Positions 1 to 9,101 of a DNA stretch of 64,000 nucleotides are shown here, piece after piece. The notes under the pieces are model-generated. The model had not been told where the DNA came from. It saw only the letters and a program-made list of their open reading frames with translations, and ran no database searches. Source of the stretch: Microbacterium protaetiae (GTDB lineage: Bacteria; Actinomycetota; Actinomycetes; Actinomycetales; Microbacteriaceae); contig NZ_CP035494.1 in NCBI RefSeq assembly GCF_004135285.1, forward strand, positions 2,356,001 to 2,420,000, read 5' to 3'. The position numbers and the translations under genes are program-made. Positions within the stretch are counted from its first letter, which is position 1. Every line of letters starts with the position of its first letter.

Positions 1-1882
1 CCAGTCGCGCGCTGGCGAGGCTGTGCACGCGCAGCGCGTCGAGGTCGCCCTGCGCGGCGGCGACGACGGCGAGTTGATCGTGCGCGCGCATGCGCAACAG
101 CAGATCGTCGCTTCCCGATGCCGACGCGAGCGCGGCCTCGGTCGCCTGCTCAGCGGCGACGAAGTCGGTGCGTGCGAAGTGTGCCGCACCTTCGACGAGG
201 CGGATGCGCGCGGCGACGTCGGGCGTGCCGAGCCGTTCGGACAGCCTCGTGAGATGGCCGGCGAGCTCTGCCAGCCCGTTCACGTCGCGCCGTCGCATCG
301 CGTGAACGGCCTGTGCGTGCAGCACGCCGGCGAGCGCCTCGGATGGTTCGAGTCCGTCCAGACGTGCCCGTGCCGACTGCAGACGCGTCTGTGCGGCGCC
401 GAACTCCCCGTGCGCCCATTCCAGTTCGGCGTGCTCGCGGTCCACACCCGCGCGACCGATCGGGTCACCGGCCGCGTCGAAGGCGTCGGCGGCGTCGTCA
501 AGAGCCCGACGGGCGCCGTCATCGTCGCCCGCGTGCCGGCGGCAGCGGCCGAGCAGCAGCAGCACGCGCGATCGCGTCTCGGGCAGCATCCGGCCGAGGT
601 GTGCGCTCAGCGCCTCCACGAGGCGCAGCGCCGGCGCCGCCGCGCCGAGGCGGTCGAGCCGGTCAGCCTCGGCCAGCACTATCCGCGCCGCCTCGTCAGG
701 GTCGAGAAACCCGATCCCTGCGACAGCGTGCGTCGCCGCACCCGGGGCGTCGGTGGCGCGCAGCGCGCGGGCGAGACGGGCGTGCACGGCCTGGGTGCGG
801 GCCTCGGGCAGGGCGGCGATCGCAGCATCGCGCAGCAGGTCGTGGGCCGGCATCCATCGTCCGTCGTCGAGGCGGATCAGCCCCGCGCGCTGCAGTGCGG
901 CCAGGGGAGCGGCGACCTCGTCGGGTGGGCACGCACACACCTCGGCGATGACATCGACCGGCAGCCCGCCGCCCACGGCGACGGCCGTCATGATCTCGCG
1001 CGAGGGCTCGTCGAGCCCGTGCATGCGCATGCGGACCCGGTCGCGGATGTCGGCGGGCAGCGGCAGCGCGTCGTCCTCGGCAGGGCGGGCGGCGAGATCC
1101 CGGCCGACGGCGGCCACCAGCAGCGGCAGCCCCGCGCACGCGGTGACCGCTCGGCGCCGCGCGCCCGATGCCAGCGGTCGGCCCGCACAGGTGGTGAGCA
1201 GAAGATCGGCGTCGGCGTCGTTCAGCGGGGGCAGCACGTGTCGGTGCGCCGTCCACCCGTCGCGGCGCAGCGTGCTCAGAAGCGTCGCGAGCGCCGGCGG
1301 TGCCTCGGCGTGTTCGGTGACCAGCAGCATGCCGCCGTGGTCGGCGAGGGCGGTGGCGGCGTCGTCGAGCACCGCGAGGGTGGCGTCGTCCAGAAGCGGC
1401 GCATCGTCGAGCAGCAACAGTGCCGGCGACCCACCAAGAACAGCCTCGACCAGCCGTGCGAAGGCCTCGTGCACGCGCGCCCGTTCGAGCGCGGGATCGG
1501 CCAGGGGGGTTGGTGCGGGTCCGTGCAGCCCCGCGACGAACCCGCGCAGTGGTGCGTATGCGTCCGCCGACCGAAGGCGATCGTCGGCGGGCAGCGCGCG
1601 CACAGCGGCAGCGAGAGTGCGCACCAGGGCGGCGTAGGGCCGGTCCCGTGTCAACGCGTCGGGACGCAGCACCAGCGTCGTGATTGCGGCAGCCGCGGCA
1701 TCGGTGACAAGAGCTTCGGCGAGCGCTGTGGCGCCGATCCCCGGCGGGCCGATCAACTCGATCAGCTGCGGCGTGCCGCCGGCCGCGTCGGCCAGCGCGG
1801 CATGCAGCATCGCCGTCTGGGCGGCGCGCCCGATCAGGCGCGCAGCCGAGTGCGCGTCGCCCGTGGCCACACGGGTCCCCAT
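1..1882 (-). CDS. LuxR-family (LAL-like) ATPase transcriptional regulator, partial
   Basis: The minus-strand frame stays open from an ATG at 1882 to the window edge, so the C-terminus is missing. The N-terminus reads as a STAND/AAA-type ATPase: a P-loop-like segment IGPPGIGATAL near residue 50, a Walker B-like LLLLDDAP near residue 155, and then helical TPR-like repeats. This matches large ATP-binding LuxR regulators, whose DNA-binding HTH is at the C-terminus, here outside the window. The P-loop has Ala where the catalytic Lys is expected (GxxxxGAT, not GKT), so ATP hydrolysis may be lost. The start is supported by a TAACAT box whose end lies 6 nt upstream of the ATG with no Shine-Dalgarno sequence. 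The gene diverges from the hydrolase at 1921. The family call is good; the regulon is unknown. Confidence 0.75.
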   Translation of the reverse strand, partial: MGTRVATGDAHSAARLIGRAAQTAMLHAALADAAGGTPQLIELIGPPGIGATALAEALVTDAAAAAITTLVLRPDALTRDRPYAALVRTLAAAVRALPADDRLRSADAYAPLRGFVAGLHGPAPTPLADPALERARVHEAFARLVEAVLGGSPALLLLDDAPLLDDATLAVLDDAATALADHGGMLLVTEHAEAPPALATLLSTLRRDGWTAHRHVLPPLNDADADLLLTTCAGRPLASGARRRAVTACAGLPLLVAAVGRDLAARPAEDDALPLPADIRDRVRMRMHGLDEPSREIMTAVAVGGGLPVDVIAEVCACPPDEVAAPLAALQRAGLIRLDDGRWMPAHDLLRDAAIAALPEARTQAVHARLARALRATDAPGAATHAVAGIGFLDPDEAARIVLAEADRLDRLGAAAPALRLVEALSAHLGRMLPETRSRVLLLLGRCRRHAGDDDGARRALDDAADAFDAAGDPIGRAGVDREHAELEWAHGEFGAAQTRLQSARARLDGLEPSEALAGVLHAQAVHAMRRRDVNGLAELAGHLTRLSERLGTPDVAARIRLVEGAAHFARTDFVAAEQATEAALASASGSDDLLLRMRAHDQLAVVAAAQGDLDALRVHSLASARL

Positions 1883-1920
1883 GTCGGCATGTTATTCCCG
1901 CGGCGCCCTACGCTGGGGTC

Positions 1921-2919
1921 ATGAGCGACTGGCAGCCCGATATTCTCGGCCCGCCGTTCGAGCAGAAGACCCTGGTGTTGGGGCGTGACGACGAAGGGCC
2001 CATCGTCGCGACGCTGGTGCGCAGCATCCCGCGCCGCACCCTGCGGCAGCAGCCGTTGGCCGATGTCGACGTGCTGAGCGTGCACGGCTGGTCGGACTAC
2101 TTCTTCCAGCCGCAGCTGGCCCAGTTCTTCACGGCGCGTGGCGCGCGATTTCACGCCCTTGACCTGCGCAAATACGGGCGTAGCCTGCGGCCGGGGCAGA
2201 CTCCCGGCGACGTGGCGAGCCTCGACGACTACGACGCCGACATCGGCGCTGCCCTGCGGGAGATGGGGCAGGGGTCGGATGCCGCGCCGCGCCGCAGACT
2301 CGTGCTGCTGGGGCACTCCACCGGTGGGCTCGTGCTGGCGCTGTGGTCGGCACGCCACCCCGGGCGGGCGAAAGCTCTCGTGCTGAACAGCCCCTGGCTC
2401 GAGCTGCAGCTGGGCGCGATCGGGCGCAACGCCCTGGCGCCGCTGGTGAATGCGCGGGCGCGGGTCGACCCGCGTGGGCTGCATCCCGTCGTCGACTTCG
2501 GCTTCTACACGCGCGCGCAGCGTGAGGTGGGCGTGCTGCCGGTGGTCGGCTATCGCCAGGACTGGCGGCCCGAGCGGGGCTTTCGGGTGCACGCGGGGTG
2601 GCTGGCGGCGATTCTGGAAGGTCATCGCCGCGTCGCCGCGGGAGTCGAGGTGGGATGCCCCGCCCTGGTGCTGCTGTCTGCCCGGTCGACCCCGCCGCTG
2701 GCGTGGTCGGAGCAGATGACCACGACAGACTCCGTGCTGGTCGTCGACGACATCGCCAAAGCGGCGACGCGCATCGGCCGGCTCGTGACCATCGCACGCA
2801 TCGACGGGGCACTGCATGACGTCTTCTTATCGCGCGTCGCACCCCGTGCCCAGGCATATGCGGCGCTGGAGCAGTGGCTGGTGCCGATGCTGCGTGCGCA
2901 ATCGCAGCGCGCTGAGTGA
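1921..2919 (+). CDS. alpha/beta hydrolase (serine aminopeptidase/lysophospholipase-like)
   Basis: A 332-residue cytoplasmic alpha/beta-hydrolase. Visible are the oxyanion-hole segment VHGWSDYF near residue 60, the nucleophile elbow LLGHSTGGLVLAL (GxSxG, Ser near residue 130) and a late acidic/His region (RIDGALHDVF) that can supply the rest of the triad. The substrate cannot be told from sequence. The gene is divergent from the LuxR-type regulator and is probably leaderless: a TACGCT box at 1909-1914 is followed by 6 nt and then the ATG. The shared 38-nt intergenic region suggests the neighbouring regulator could control it, which is inference only. Confidence 0.85.
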   Translation: MSDWQPDILGPPFEQKTLVLGRDDEGPIVATLVRSIPRRTLRQQPLADVDVLSVHGWSDYFFQPQLAQFFTARGARFHALDLRKYGRSLRPGQTPGDVASLDDYDADIGAALREMGQGSDAAPRRRLVLLGHSTGGLVLALWSARHPGRAKALVLNSPWLELQLGAIGRNALAPLVNARARVDPRGLHPVVDFGFYTRAQREVGVLPVVGYRQDWRPERGFRVHAGWLAAILEGHRRVAAGVEVGCPALVLLSARSTPPLAWSEQMTTTDSVLVVDDIAKAATRIGRLVTIARIDGALHDVFLSRVAPRAQAYAALEQWLVPMLRAQSQRAE

Positions 2920-3345
2920 TCTCTCGGAAGGTGGCAGGTTGGCTCGACAGGATGCCGGTGGGCAACTACCGTTGAAAGTGGTTCCTGCGTATGCGGCGCA
3001 CCGAGTCCCCAGCTTGGTGTCGTGCCTGTTCCCCAGACGGGACCGCTGCGAGCGCACAACCAGCGTGGGTGCCGCGAGACTTCGTTTCCCCAAAAATCGA
3101 CAGCTCGCGGTACCCACGTCCTCTCTGCTTCGAACACGCTGATCGACGGCGCCCTGCCGGTCCGGTGACTCCCCAGTCAGTCTCGGCGGCGCAGGCGTCC
3201 AGTGAATGTTCGCCCCGTAGCTTCAAGTGCTCTCAAGCTACCTGGTGGAATCTCGCGTGTCCACCGAATGGGGGACACAGCCGCAGGTCTTCAGCGAATC
3301 TTAAGATTGCGAGGCGACGGACGAGGGGATGCCCCGCGGTGCCCG
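2920..3345. other. 426-nt intergenic region with one inverted repeat
   Basis: No convincing gene was found on either strand; the short open frames lack family resemblance and coding character. The only clear structure is an inverted repeat: CGTGGGTGCCGCGAG at 3064-3078 and CTCGCGGTACCCACG at 3104-3118 (14 of 15 positions pair, 25-nt loop). It could act as a terminator between the convergent hydrolase and yajQ genes, although no T-run follows it. Confidence 0.5.
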
Positions 3346-3834
3346 TCAGCGGTAGTTGACGAACTGCAGATCGACGTCGAGGTCGGCGGCCTTGAGCAGC
3401 CGGATGACCTCTTGCAGATCGTCGCGGCTCTTGGACTGCACGCGCAGCTCGTCGCCCTGGATCTGTGCCTTGACGCCCTTGGGACCCTCGTCGCGGATGA
3501 CCTTGCTGATCTTTTTCGCGGAATCCTGCGAGATGCCGTCCTTCAGGCTCGAGGTGATCCGCACCTCTTTGCCGCCCTGGACGGGCTCGCCGACCTCGAG
3601 GCTCTTCAGCGAGATGCCGCGCTTGATGAGCTTCGACTCGAAAACGTCGAGCACGGCCTTCGCACGCTCCTCGGTCGAGGCCTTGATCAGGATCTGCTCG
3701 CCGCTCCATTCGATCGAGGCGCCGGTGCCCTTGAAGTCGTAGCGCTGCTCGACTTCTTTGCGCGCCTGGTTCAGAGCGTTGTCGGCCTCTTGGTGGTCGA
3801 CCTTGGAGACGATGTCGAAGGATGAGTCAGCCAT
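3346..3834 (-). CDS. yajQ: YajQ family nucleotide-binding protein
   Basis: A 162-residue protein, full length for the YajQ/UPF0234 family. It starts with the typical [13 protein letters not shown] and keeps the family signature QRYDFKGT near residue 30 and the C-terminal [23 protein letters not shown] end. YajQ proteins have two RRM-like folds; some bind cyclic di-GMP and act with transcription factors in proteobacteria, but the actinobacterial role is not established. The gene looks leaderless: TAGACT on the minus strand is followed by 6 nt and the ATG at 3834. It stands alone between the hydrolase and the maltose operon promoter. Confidence 0.93.
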   Translation of the reverse strand: MADSSFDIVSKVDHQEADNALNQARKEVEQRYDFKGTGASIEWSGEQILIKASTEERAKAVLDVFESKLIKRGISLKSLEVGEPVQGGKEVRITSSLKDGISQDSAKKISKVIRDEGPKGVKAQIQGDELRVQSKSRDDLQEVIRLLKAADLDVDLQFVNYR

Positions 3835-3880
3835 GCCGCGAGTCTACTCAGCAGGCGGCGGCATCCACTGTCTTATCTCA

Positions 3881-3894
3881 TGCAACCGCTTCCA
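3881..3894. promoter_or_regulatory. cre/LacI-type operator, distal site of the mal operon
   Basis: TGCAACCGCTTCCA fits the cre-like consensus TGNAANCGNWNNCA bound by LacI/GalR/CcpA-type repressors. It lies 175 nt upstream of malE and 85 nt from a second, better site, so looping repression is possible. No LacI-family gene is in this window; the regulator is inferred. Confidence 0.55.
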
Positions 3895-3950
3895 TGACCG
3901 GCTGTGGCTGGACGGAAATGTCACGACGCGATATCAGTAGCATCGCGAGA

Positions 3951-3992
3951 TTGTGCGAAAGCCACTCGTGAGCAACAATGTAAGCGCTTGCA
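3951..3992 (+). promoter_or_regulatory. malE promoter with overlapping LacI-type operator
   Basis: TTGTGC (3951-3956) and AACAAT (3974-3979) are 17 nt apart and make a plausible -35/-10 pair. TGTAAGCGCTTGCA at 3979-3992 is a near-perfect palindrome matching the cre/LacI consensus, placed where it would cover the transcription start. This suggests repression relieved by a maltodextrin signal. The transcript would carry a leader of about 70 nt with a Shine-Dalgarno AGAGAGG before malE. Confidence 0.6.
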
Positions 3993-4055
3993 AATCGAGC
4001 ATCCCGAGCGTGACGCATCGCCGCCCGCTCATCCATTCCAGAGAGGCACACACCG

Positions 4056-5303
4056 ATGAAGGTGAACAAGAAGAGCGCCGTGGCCATTGCGGCGCTGATC
4101 GCCGGAAGCATGCTGGGACTTGCCGGCTGCGCGAGCAGCGACTCGCCTGCCAGCGATGGCGACAAGCCGGCCGCGACCACATCAGGCACCCTGACGGTCT
4201 GGGTCGACGCCGACCGGGCGCGCGCGCTCAAGGACGTCGCTGCCCAGTTCCAGAAGGACAAGGGCGTCAAGGTCGATCTCGTCGTCAAGGACTATTCGAA
4301 GATCCAGCAGGACTTCACCGCACAGGTGCCGACCGGCAAGGGCCCCGACCTGACCATCGGCGGTCACGACTGGACCGGGGGCTTCGTGCAAGACGGCGTC
4401 ATCGCCCCCGTCGAGCTGGGCGACAAGGCGTCGCAGTTCGAGAAGGTCGCCGTGCAGGCGGTCACCTACGACGGAAAGACCTACGGCCTGCCGTATGCCA
4501 TCGAGAACATCGCGATCCTTCGCAACACCAAGCTCGCTGACGCGACACCCGCGAGCTTCGACGACATGATCGCGCAAGGTGAGAAGGCCGGCACGAAGTA
4601 TCCCTTCCTGGTCGGGATCGACCCGCAGGGCGCTGACCCGTACCACCTGTACCCGTTCCAGACCTCGTTCGGCAACTCCGTCTTCGCGCAGAACGCCGAC
4701 GGCTCGTACGACGCCAGCAAGCTCACGATCGGCGACGCCTCGGGTGAGGCCTTCGCGACGTGGCTGCGCTCGCAGGGCGACAAGGGCACCAAGGTCATCA
4801 ACCTGAACCTCTCGCAGGACCTGGCCAAAGAGGCCTTCCTCGCCGGCGAATCGCCGTACCTGCTGACCGGTCCGTGGAACGTGGCCGACGCGCAGGCCAA
4901 GGGCATCGACGTGTCGGTCGACGCCATCCCGTCGGCCGGCGGCGAGACGGCAGCACCCTTCGCGGGTGTGCAGACGTTCTTCCTGAGTGCGAAGTCGAAG
5001 AACGCGCTGGCGGCCACCGACTTCCTGGTCAATTACATCGCCACTGAAGACGTGCAGACCGCTCTCTACGAGGCAGGTGGGCGCCCGCCGGCACTGACCA
5101 GTGCCTATCAGGCCGCGCAGTCCGACCCGATCATCGCCGGGTTCGGCAAGGTCGGCGAGAATGCCGTGCCGATGCCGTCGATCCCGCAGATGGGCGCTGT
5201 CTGGGACGACTGGGGCAAGACCGAGGCCGCCATCATCAAGGGCGGCGACGCGGTCTCCAGCTGGCAGAAGATGACCTCGAACATCGAGGCGAAGCTCAAG
5301 TAG
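4056..5303 (+). CDS. malE: maltose/maltodextrin ABC transporter substrate-binding lipoprotein
   Basis: A 415-residue extracellular solute-binding lipoprotein (family 1). A lysine-containing signal peptide ends in the lipobox LAGC (Cys near residue 25). The mature part begins LTVWVDADRARALKDV and has VPTGKGPDLTIGGHDW and GLPYAIENIAI, sequences typical of maltose/maltodextrin binders rather than of general sugar binders. It should be anchored to the outer face of the membrane and deliver maltodextrins to MalFG. The start follows AGAGAGG. First gene of malEFG; no ATPase gene is present, so a shared MsmX/MsiK-like ATPase encoded elsewhere is expected. Confidence 0.92.
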   Translation: MKVNKKSAVAIAALIAGSMLGLAGCASSDSPASDGDKPAATTSGTLTVWVDADRARALKDVAAQFQKDKGVKVDLVVKDYSKIQQDFTAQVPTGKGPDLTIGGHDWTGGFVQDGVIAPVELGDKASQFEKVAVQAVTYDGKTYGLPYAIENIAILRNTKLADATPASFDDMIAQGEKAGTKYPFLVGIDPQGADPYHLYPFQTSFGNSVFAQNADGSYDASKLTIGDASGEAFATWLRSQGDKGTKVINLNLSQDLAKEAFLAGESPYLLTGPWNVADAQAKGIDVSVDAIPSAGGETAAPFAGVQTFFLSAKSKNALAATDFLVNYIATEDVQTALYEAGGRPPALTSAYQAAQSDPIIAGFGKVGENAVPMPSIPQMGAVWDDWGKTEAAIIKGGDAVSSWQKMTSNIEAKLK

Positions 5304-5309
5304 TGCGCC

Positions 5310-5342
5310 GGGTGGGGCGGTGCCACATGCACCGCCCCACCC
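5310..5342 (+). terminator. intercistronic stem-loop between malE and malF
   Basis: A perfect 13-bp stem (GGGTGGGGCGGTG and CACCGCCCCACCC) with a 7-nt loop starts 7 nt after the malE stop. No T-run follows. Such hairpins after binding-protein genes usually protect malE mRNA and lower downstream expression, giving more binding protein than permease. Confidence 0.75.
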
Positions 5343-5381
5343 CGTACCTTCGCAGACGGATTCTGCAGACAGGAGTCGATG

Positions 5382-6989
5382 ATGACAGCTCCCACCCTTC
5401 GTGACGCACCCGCGACCGACGCCGCCACGCAGCGGCGCGGCAAGCGTGCGGCCGCCGTGGCCGAAGCCGCCTCGGCGGGGTGGAAGGTGTGGCTAGCCAA
5501 GATCGTGCTGCTCGGCATCATCGATGCGCTCGCGATCTATGCCGTCCTCGTGCTGATCGGCCAGGGGCAGTGGCTGGTTCCGGCGATCGTCGTCGTCGTC
5601 GCCGTGGCGATCAACATCGTTTACCTGGTGCCCGGCCTGCTGCCGGCCAAGTACCTCACACCGGGGCTCGTCTTCTTGTTCGTGTTCCAGATCTTCGTCG
5701 TGCTGTACACGATCTACATCGCCTTCACGAACTACGGCTCGGGCCACATCTCCACAAAAGACGACGCCGTCAACGCGTTGATGCAGCAGTCGCAGTCGCG
5801 CGTGGAGAACTCGCCCACCTTCCCCGTGAAGGTGCTCGAGCGTGACGGCGGGTTCTACTTCTTGACCACCGACCCCGACACCGGTGCGTTCGTCATCGGC
5901 GGTGAAGATCAGCCGCTGGCACCGGTCGCCGGAGCCGACGCCGCGGGCGCACCCGGGTTCACCACTCTCGACTTCGGGCAGATCCTGGCGCACCAAGACG
6001 CGATCGGCGAGCTGTCGGTGCAGCTCGACGCCGACCCCAACGACGGCTTCCTGCGCACCACCGACGGCTCGAACGCCTACCTTTTCACCTCATCGCTGAC
6101 GTGGGATGCCGCCGCGGGAACGATGACCGACACCACCACCGGCACGGTCTATCGAGATACCGGGCAGGGCGCCTTCACGGCCGACGACGGCACACAGCTG
6201 CTGCCGGGATGGCAGGTGTGGGTGGGCGGCGACAACTTCGTGCGCGCCTTCAGCGACCAGTCCATTCGTGGGCCGTTCTTCACGGTCTTGATCTGGACGT
6301 TCGTGTTCGCCGTGCTGTCGGTGGCTACGACCTTCATCCTGGGGCTCTTCCTGGCGATTGTGTTCAACGATCCACGCATGAAGAGCAAGAAGTTCTACCG
6401 GGTGATCATGATCCTGCCCTACGCGTTCCCGGGGTTCCTCTCGGCGCTGGTGTGGGCGGGCATGTTCAACCAGGACTTCGGCTTCATCAACCAGGTGCTA
6501 TTGGGCGGTGCATCGGTTCCCTGGCTGCAAGACCCGTGGCTGGCCAAGATCGCCATCCTCGTGGTCAATCTCTGGCTCGGCTTCCCCTACATGTTCCTGG
6601 TGTGCACCGGGGCGATCCAGTCGATCCCCGACGACATCCAAGAGGCCGGCCGGGTCGACGGAGCCAGCGTGTGGCAGATCTTCCGGCATATCAAATTCCC
6701 GCTGCTGCTGGTCTCGGTGGCACCGCTGTTGATCTCGTCGTTCGCGTTCAACTTCAACAACTTCAACCTGGTCTACATGCTCACCGGCGGCGGGCCGCGA
6801 TTCGCCGACGCGAGCATCAACGTCGGGCAGACCGACATCCTCATCTCGATGGTCTACAAGGTCGCATTCGTCGGTGCGAACCGGGATTACGGTCTGGCCA
6901 GCGCGTTCTCGATCATCATCTTCGTGCTGGTGGCGCTGATCTCGTACTTCAGCTTCCGTCAGACCAAGGTCCTGGAGGAGCTGAACTGA
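5382..6989 (+). CDS. malF: maltose ABC transporter permease MalF
   Basis: About 535 residues, long for an ABC sugar permease, because after the first membrane helices there is a ~150-residue extracytoplasmic insert (roughly residues 130-290), the equivalent of the MalF P2 loop that contacts MalE. The C-terminal half has the permease core and the EAA loop EAGRVDGASVWQIFRHIKFP that contacts the ATPase. Two ATGs are adjacent (5379 and 5382); AGGAG at 5371 is better spaced for the second. It is followed one base after its stop by malG, so the two permeases are translated together. Confidence 0.93.
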   Translation: MTAPTLRDAPATDAATQRRGKRAAAVAEAASAGWKVWLAKIVLLGIIDALAIYAVLVLIGQGQWLVPAIVVVVAVAINIVYLVPGLLPAKYLTPGLVFLFVFQIFVVLYTIYIAFTNYGSGHISTKDDAVNALMQQSQSRVENSPTFPVKVLERDGGFYFLTTDPDTGAFVIGGEDQPLAPVAGADAAGAPGFTTLDFGQILAHQDAIGELSVQLDADPNDGFLRTTDGSNAYLFTSSLTWDAAAGTMTDTTTGTVYRDTGQGAFTADDGTQLLPGWQVWVGGDNFVRAFSDQSIRGPFFTVLIWTFVFAVLSVATTFILGLFLAIVFNDPRMKSKKFYRVIMILPYAFPGFLSALVWAGMFNQDFGFINQVLLGGASVPWLQDPWLAKIAILVVNLWLGFPYMFLVCTGAIQSIPDDIQEAGRVDGASVWQIFRHIKFPLLLVSVAPLLISSFAFNFNNFNLVYMLTGGGPRFADASINVGQTDILISMVYKVAFVGANRDYGLASAFSIIIFVLVALISYFSFRQTKVLEELN

Positions 6990-6990
6990 T

Positions 6991-7920
6991 ATGACCACGC
7001 AGTCCACCATCGTGCCGATCACGCCCGCTCAGGCCGTTGCGGCCGAGCCGGCACCCCTGCCCCGCCGCCCGTTCGGGCGCTGGTTCCGCGAGACCGGCTG
7101 GCGGCACCTCATCGGCATCGTCATGCTGGTGTTCGCCGCTTTTCCGCTGGTGTACGTGCTGTCGGCGTCGTTGAACCCCGGCGGCACGCTGCTGACCGCG
7201 AACGGCCTTTTCCAGAACTTCGATCTGGGCAGCTACATCGACCTTTTCGCCGATCCCACGCGCCCGTATGGCGACTGGTTCGTGAACACGATAGTGATCG
7301 GCGTGTGCAGCTCGGTGGGAACCGTCATCCTGTGCGCGCTGGCCGCCTATGCCTTCTCGCGTATGCGGTTCACCGGGCGACGCTTCGGACTGCTCACTCT
7401 GCTGCTCGTGCAGATGTTCCCGCAGCTGCTCGCCTTCGTCGCGATCTTCCTGCTGATGTCGGCGATCGGCGACATCTTTCCGGTGCTCGGGCTGAACTCG
7501 CAGATCGGGTTGATCATGATCTACCTGGGCGGCGCGCTGGGGGTCAACACCTTCCTGATGTACGGCTTCTTCAACACCGTTCCCGCATCCATCGACGAGG
7601 CGGCCAAGATCGACGGCGCCGGGCACGCCCGCATCTTCTTCACGATCATTCTGCGGCTTGTGGCCCCGATCCTCGCCGTGATCGGACTGCTCGCGTTCAT
7701 CAGCACGACCAGCGACTTCGTCATCGCCTCGGTCGTGCTCGTCGATCCCGACAAGCAGACGCTGGCGGTCGGTCTCTACCAGTTCGTCTCCCAAGAGACG
7801 GCGCGCAACTGGAGTGTCTTTGCGGCCGGCGCGGTGCTGGCCGCCATCCTGCCGATGGCGCTGTTCCTGTCGCTGCAGCGCTACATCGTCGGGGGTCTGA
7901 CCGCCGGCGCCGTGAAGTAG
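6991..7920 (+). CDS. malG: maltose ABC transporter permease MalG
   Basis: A 309-residue inner-membrane permease with six predicted helices. The EAA loop reads DEAAKIDGAGHARIFFTIIL (near residue 205), the site of coupling to the ATPase, and the protein ends in the short tail VGGLTAGAVK typical of MalG. Partner of MalF in the maltodextrin importer. A 7-bp inverted repeat (CACCCCG/CGGGGTG, 7922-7956) downstream may weakly terminate the operon. Confidence 0.93.
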   Translation: MTTQSTIVPITPAQAVAAEPAPLPRRPFGRWFRETGWRHLIGIVMLVFAAFPLVYVLSASLNPGGTLLTANGLFQNFDLGSYIDLFADPTRPYGDWFVNTIVIGVCSSVGTVILCALAAYAFSRMRFTGRRFGLLTLLLVQMFPQLLAFVAIFLLMSAIGDIFPVLGLNSQIGLIMIYLGGALGVNTFLMYGFFNTVPASIDEAAKIDGAGHARIFFTIILRLVAPILAVIGLLAFISTTSDFVIASVVLVDPDKQTLAVGLYQFVSQETARNWSVFAAGAVLAAILPMALFLSLQRYIVGGLTAGAVK

Positions 7921-8011
7921 ACACCCCGCAACGCGCCCGCCCGGCCGCACGGGGTGGCCGCCGCGCGCGGTCACGCGGGGGCGCGGCATCCGGCCTTTCT
8001 AGACTGTCGTC

Positions 8012-8926
8012 ATGGAACAGCGCACCGCCCGCGTCGTCGTGATCGGCGACGCGCTCATCGACGAGTTGCGCGACGGGCGGTCGGTGAAAGAGCTCGTCGG
8101 CGGGGCCGCGCTCAACGTCGCGGTCGGTCTCGTGCGGCTCGGGGTTGCGGCGACACTGATCGCCATGGTCGGCGACGACGAGGCAGGCGAGCACATCCGC
8201 GCGTATCTGCATGACTACGGCGTGCAGTTGCTGGCCACGCCCGGCCCGCGCGGATCGTCACGGGCGGTGTCGACTCGCACGGCCGGTGAGCCGGTGTACG
8301 CGTTCAACGCAGCGGCCCAGCAGCGCCGGGTCGACTTCGGGCCCGACGAGCGTGCCGCCATCGCGCAAGCGCCGCTGACGGTGGTCAGCTGCTTTCCGTT
8401 CGACGACGCCGAGCAGGTCGCCGCACTGGCCGAGGCGGTCGGCGACGGGCCGCTGGTGATCGACCCGAATCCCCGGGCGGGCATGCTGCACGACCGGGCG
8501 GCATTCGTGCGCGGATTCGGCTCTCTGGTTCCGAGCTGCCGGCTCGTCAAGGTCGGCGACGATGATGCCCGGCTGCTGTACGAGAGCGACCTCGACACCG
8601 TACGGGCGCAGCTGGGGGCAGCCGGTGCCCAGGCGGTGCTGGCCACCGCCGGTGCGGCAGGGGCGGTTCTGGATGCCGCGGGTGCCGACGTGGCGGTGCC
8701 GGTGGCCGCAATGCCCGGCCGGATCGTCGACACGATGGGTGCGGGAGACGCCGTACTCGCGTCGATCGTCGCATCGCTGGTGAGGGATGCCCCGGCCGAC
8801 CCGGTGGCATGGGAAGAAGCGCTCGAGCGGGCCATGCGGGTGGCCGCGGCCACCGTGCGGTTCGAGGGCGCTCTGCTGCGGCATCCCGACGCCGTCACCA
8901 TGGATTTGGACCGGCTGGGAACGTGA
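8012..8926 (+). CDS. PfkB family carbohydrate kinase
   Basis: A 304-residue ribokinase-fold sugar kinase. The N-terminal sugar-binding signature is GGAALNVAVGLVRLG (residues ~30-45) and the C-terminal PfkB signature is DTMGAGDAVLASIV, with the catalytic Asp in GAGD. It phosphorylates a sugar (fructokinase or ribokinase type; the substrate is not evident) with ATP in the cytoplasm. The gene follows the maltose operon but has its own leaderless start: TAGACT at 8000-8005, 6 nt, ATG. Co-function with malEFG is possible but not shown. Confidence 0.88.
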   Translation: MEQRTARVVVIGDALIDELRDGRSVKELVGGAALNVAVGLVRLGVAATLIAMVGDDEAGEHIRAYLHDYGVQLLATPGPRGSSRAVSTRTAGEPVYAFNAAAQQRRVDFGPDERAAIAQAPLTVVSCFPFDDAEQVAALAEAVGDGPLVIDPNPRAGMLHDRAAFVRGFGSLVPSCRLVKVGDDDARLLYESDLDTVRAQLGAAGAQAVLATAGAAGAVLDAAGADVAVPVAAMPGRIVDTMGAGDAVLASIVASLVRDAPADPVAWEEALERAMRVAAATVRFEGALLRHPDAVTMDLDRLGT

Positions 8927-9016
8927 GCCCCGCCTGATTCGCGAGGGGTGCGGCGGACGGGTAAGATAAATGATCGCGCCTCTGGTCGACTGAAAAAGCC
9001 GGGCGGGTGCGCACCC

Positions 9017-9101
9017 GGCAGGTTACCCAAGCGGCCAAAGGGATCTGACTGTAAATCAGCCGTCTTCGACTTCGGGGGTTCGAATCCCTCACCTGCCACC
9101 A
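9017..9101 (+). tRNA. tRNA-Tyr (GTA)
   Basis: Class II tRNA with a long variable arm. The acceptor GGCAGGT pairs with ACCTGCC, the anticodon loop is CTGTAAA (anticodon GTA), the T arm is GGGGGTTCGAATCCCTC-like, and CCA is encoded (9099-9101). The outermost anticodon-stem pair appears mismatched (T/C). Its 3' end lies at the left junction of the 9.1-15.1 kb island. Confidence 0.95.

Noticed and set aside
23..1924. 633-codon open frame on the plus strand
   Set aside because: It is the antisense shadow of the LuxR-type ATPase gene; its product is Arg/Gly/Gln-rich without domains, while the minus frame has P-loop and Walker B motifs.
2991..3359. 122-codon open frame
   Set aside because: No start context, no family resemblance, and it runs into the antisense of yajQ.
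6949..7989. 346-codon minus-strand open frame
   Set aside because: Antisense of malG; composition (Asp/Arg/Gln-rich) is typical of a shadow frame.
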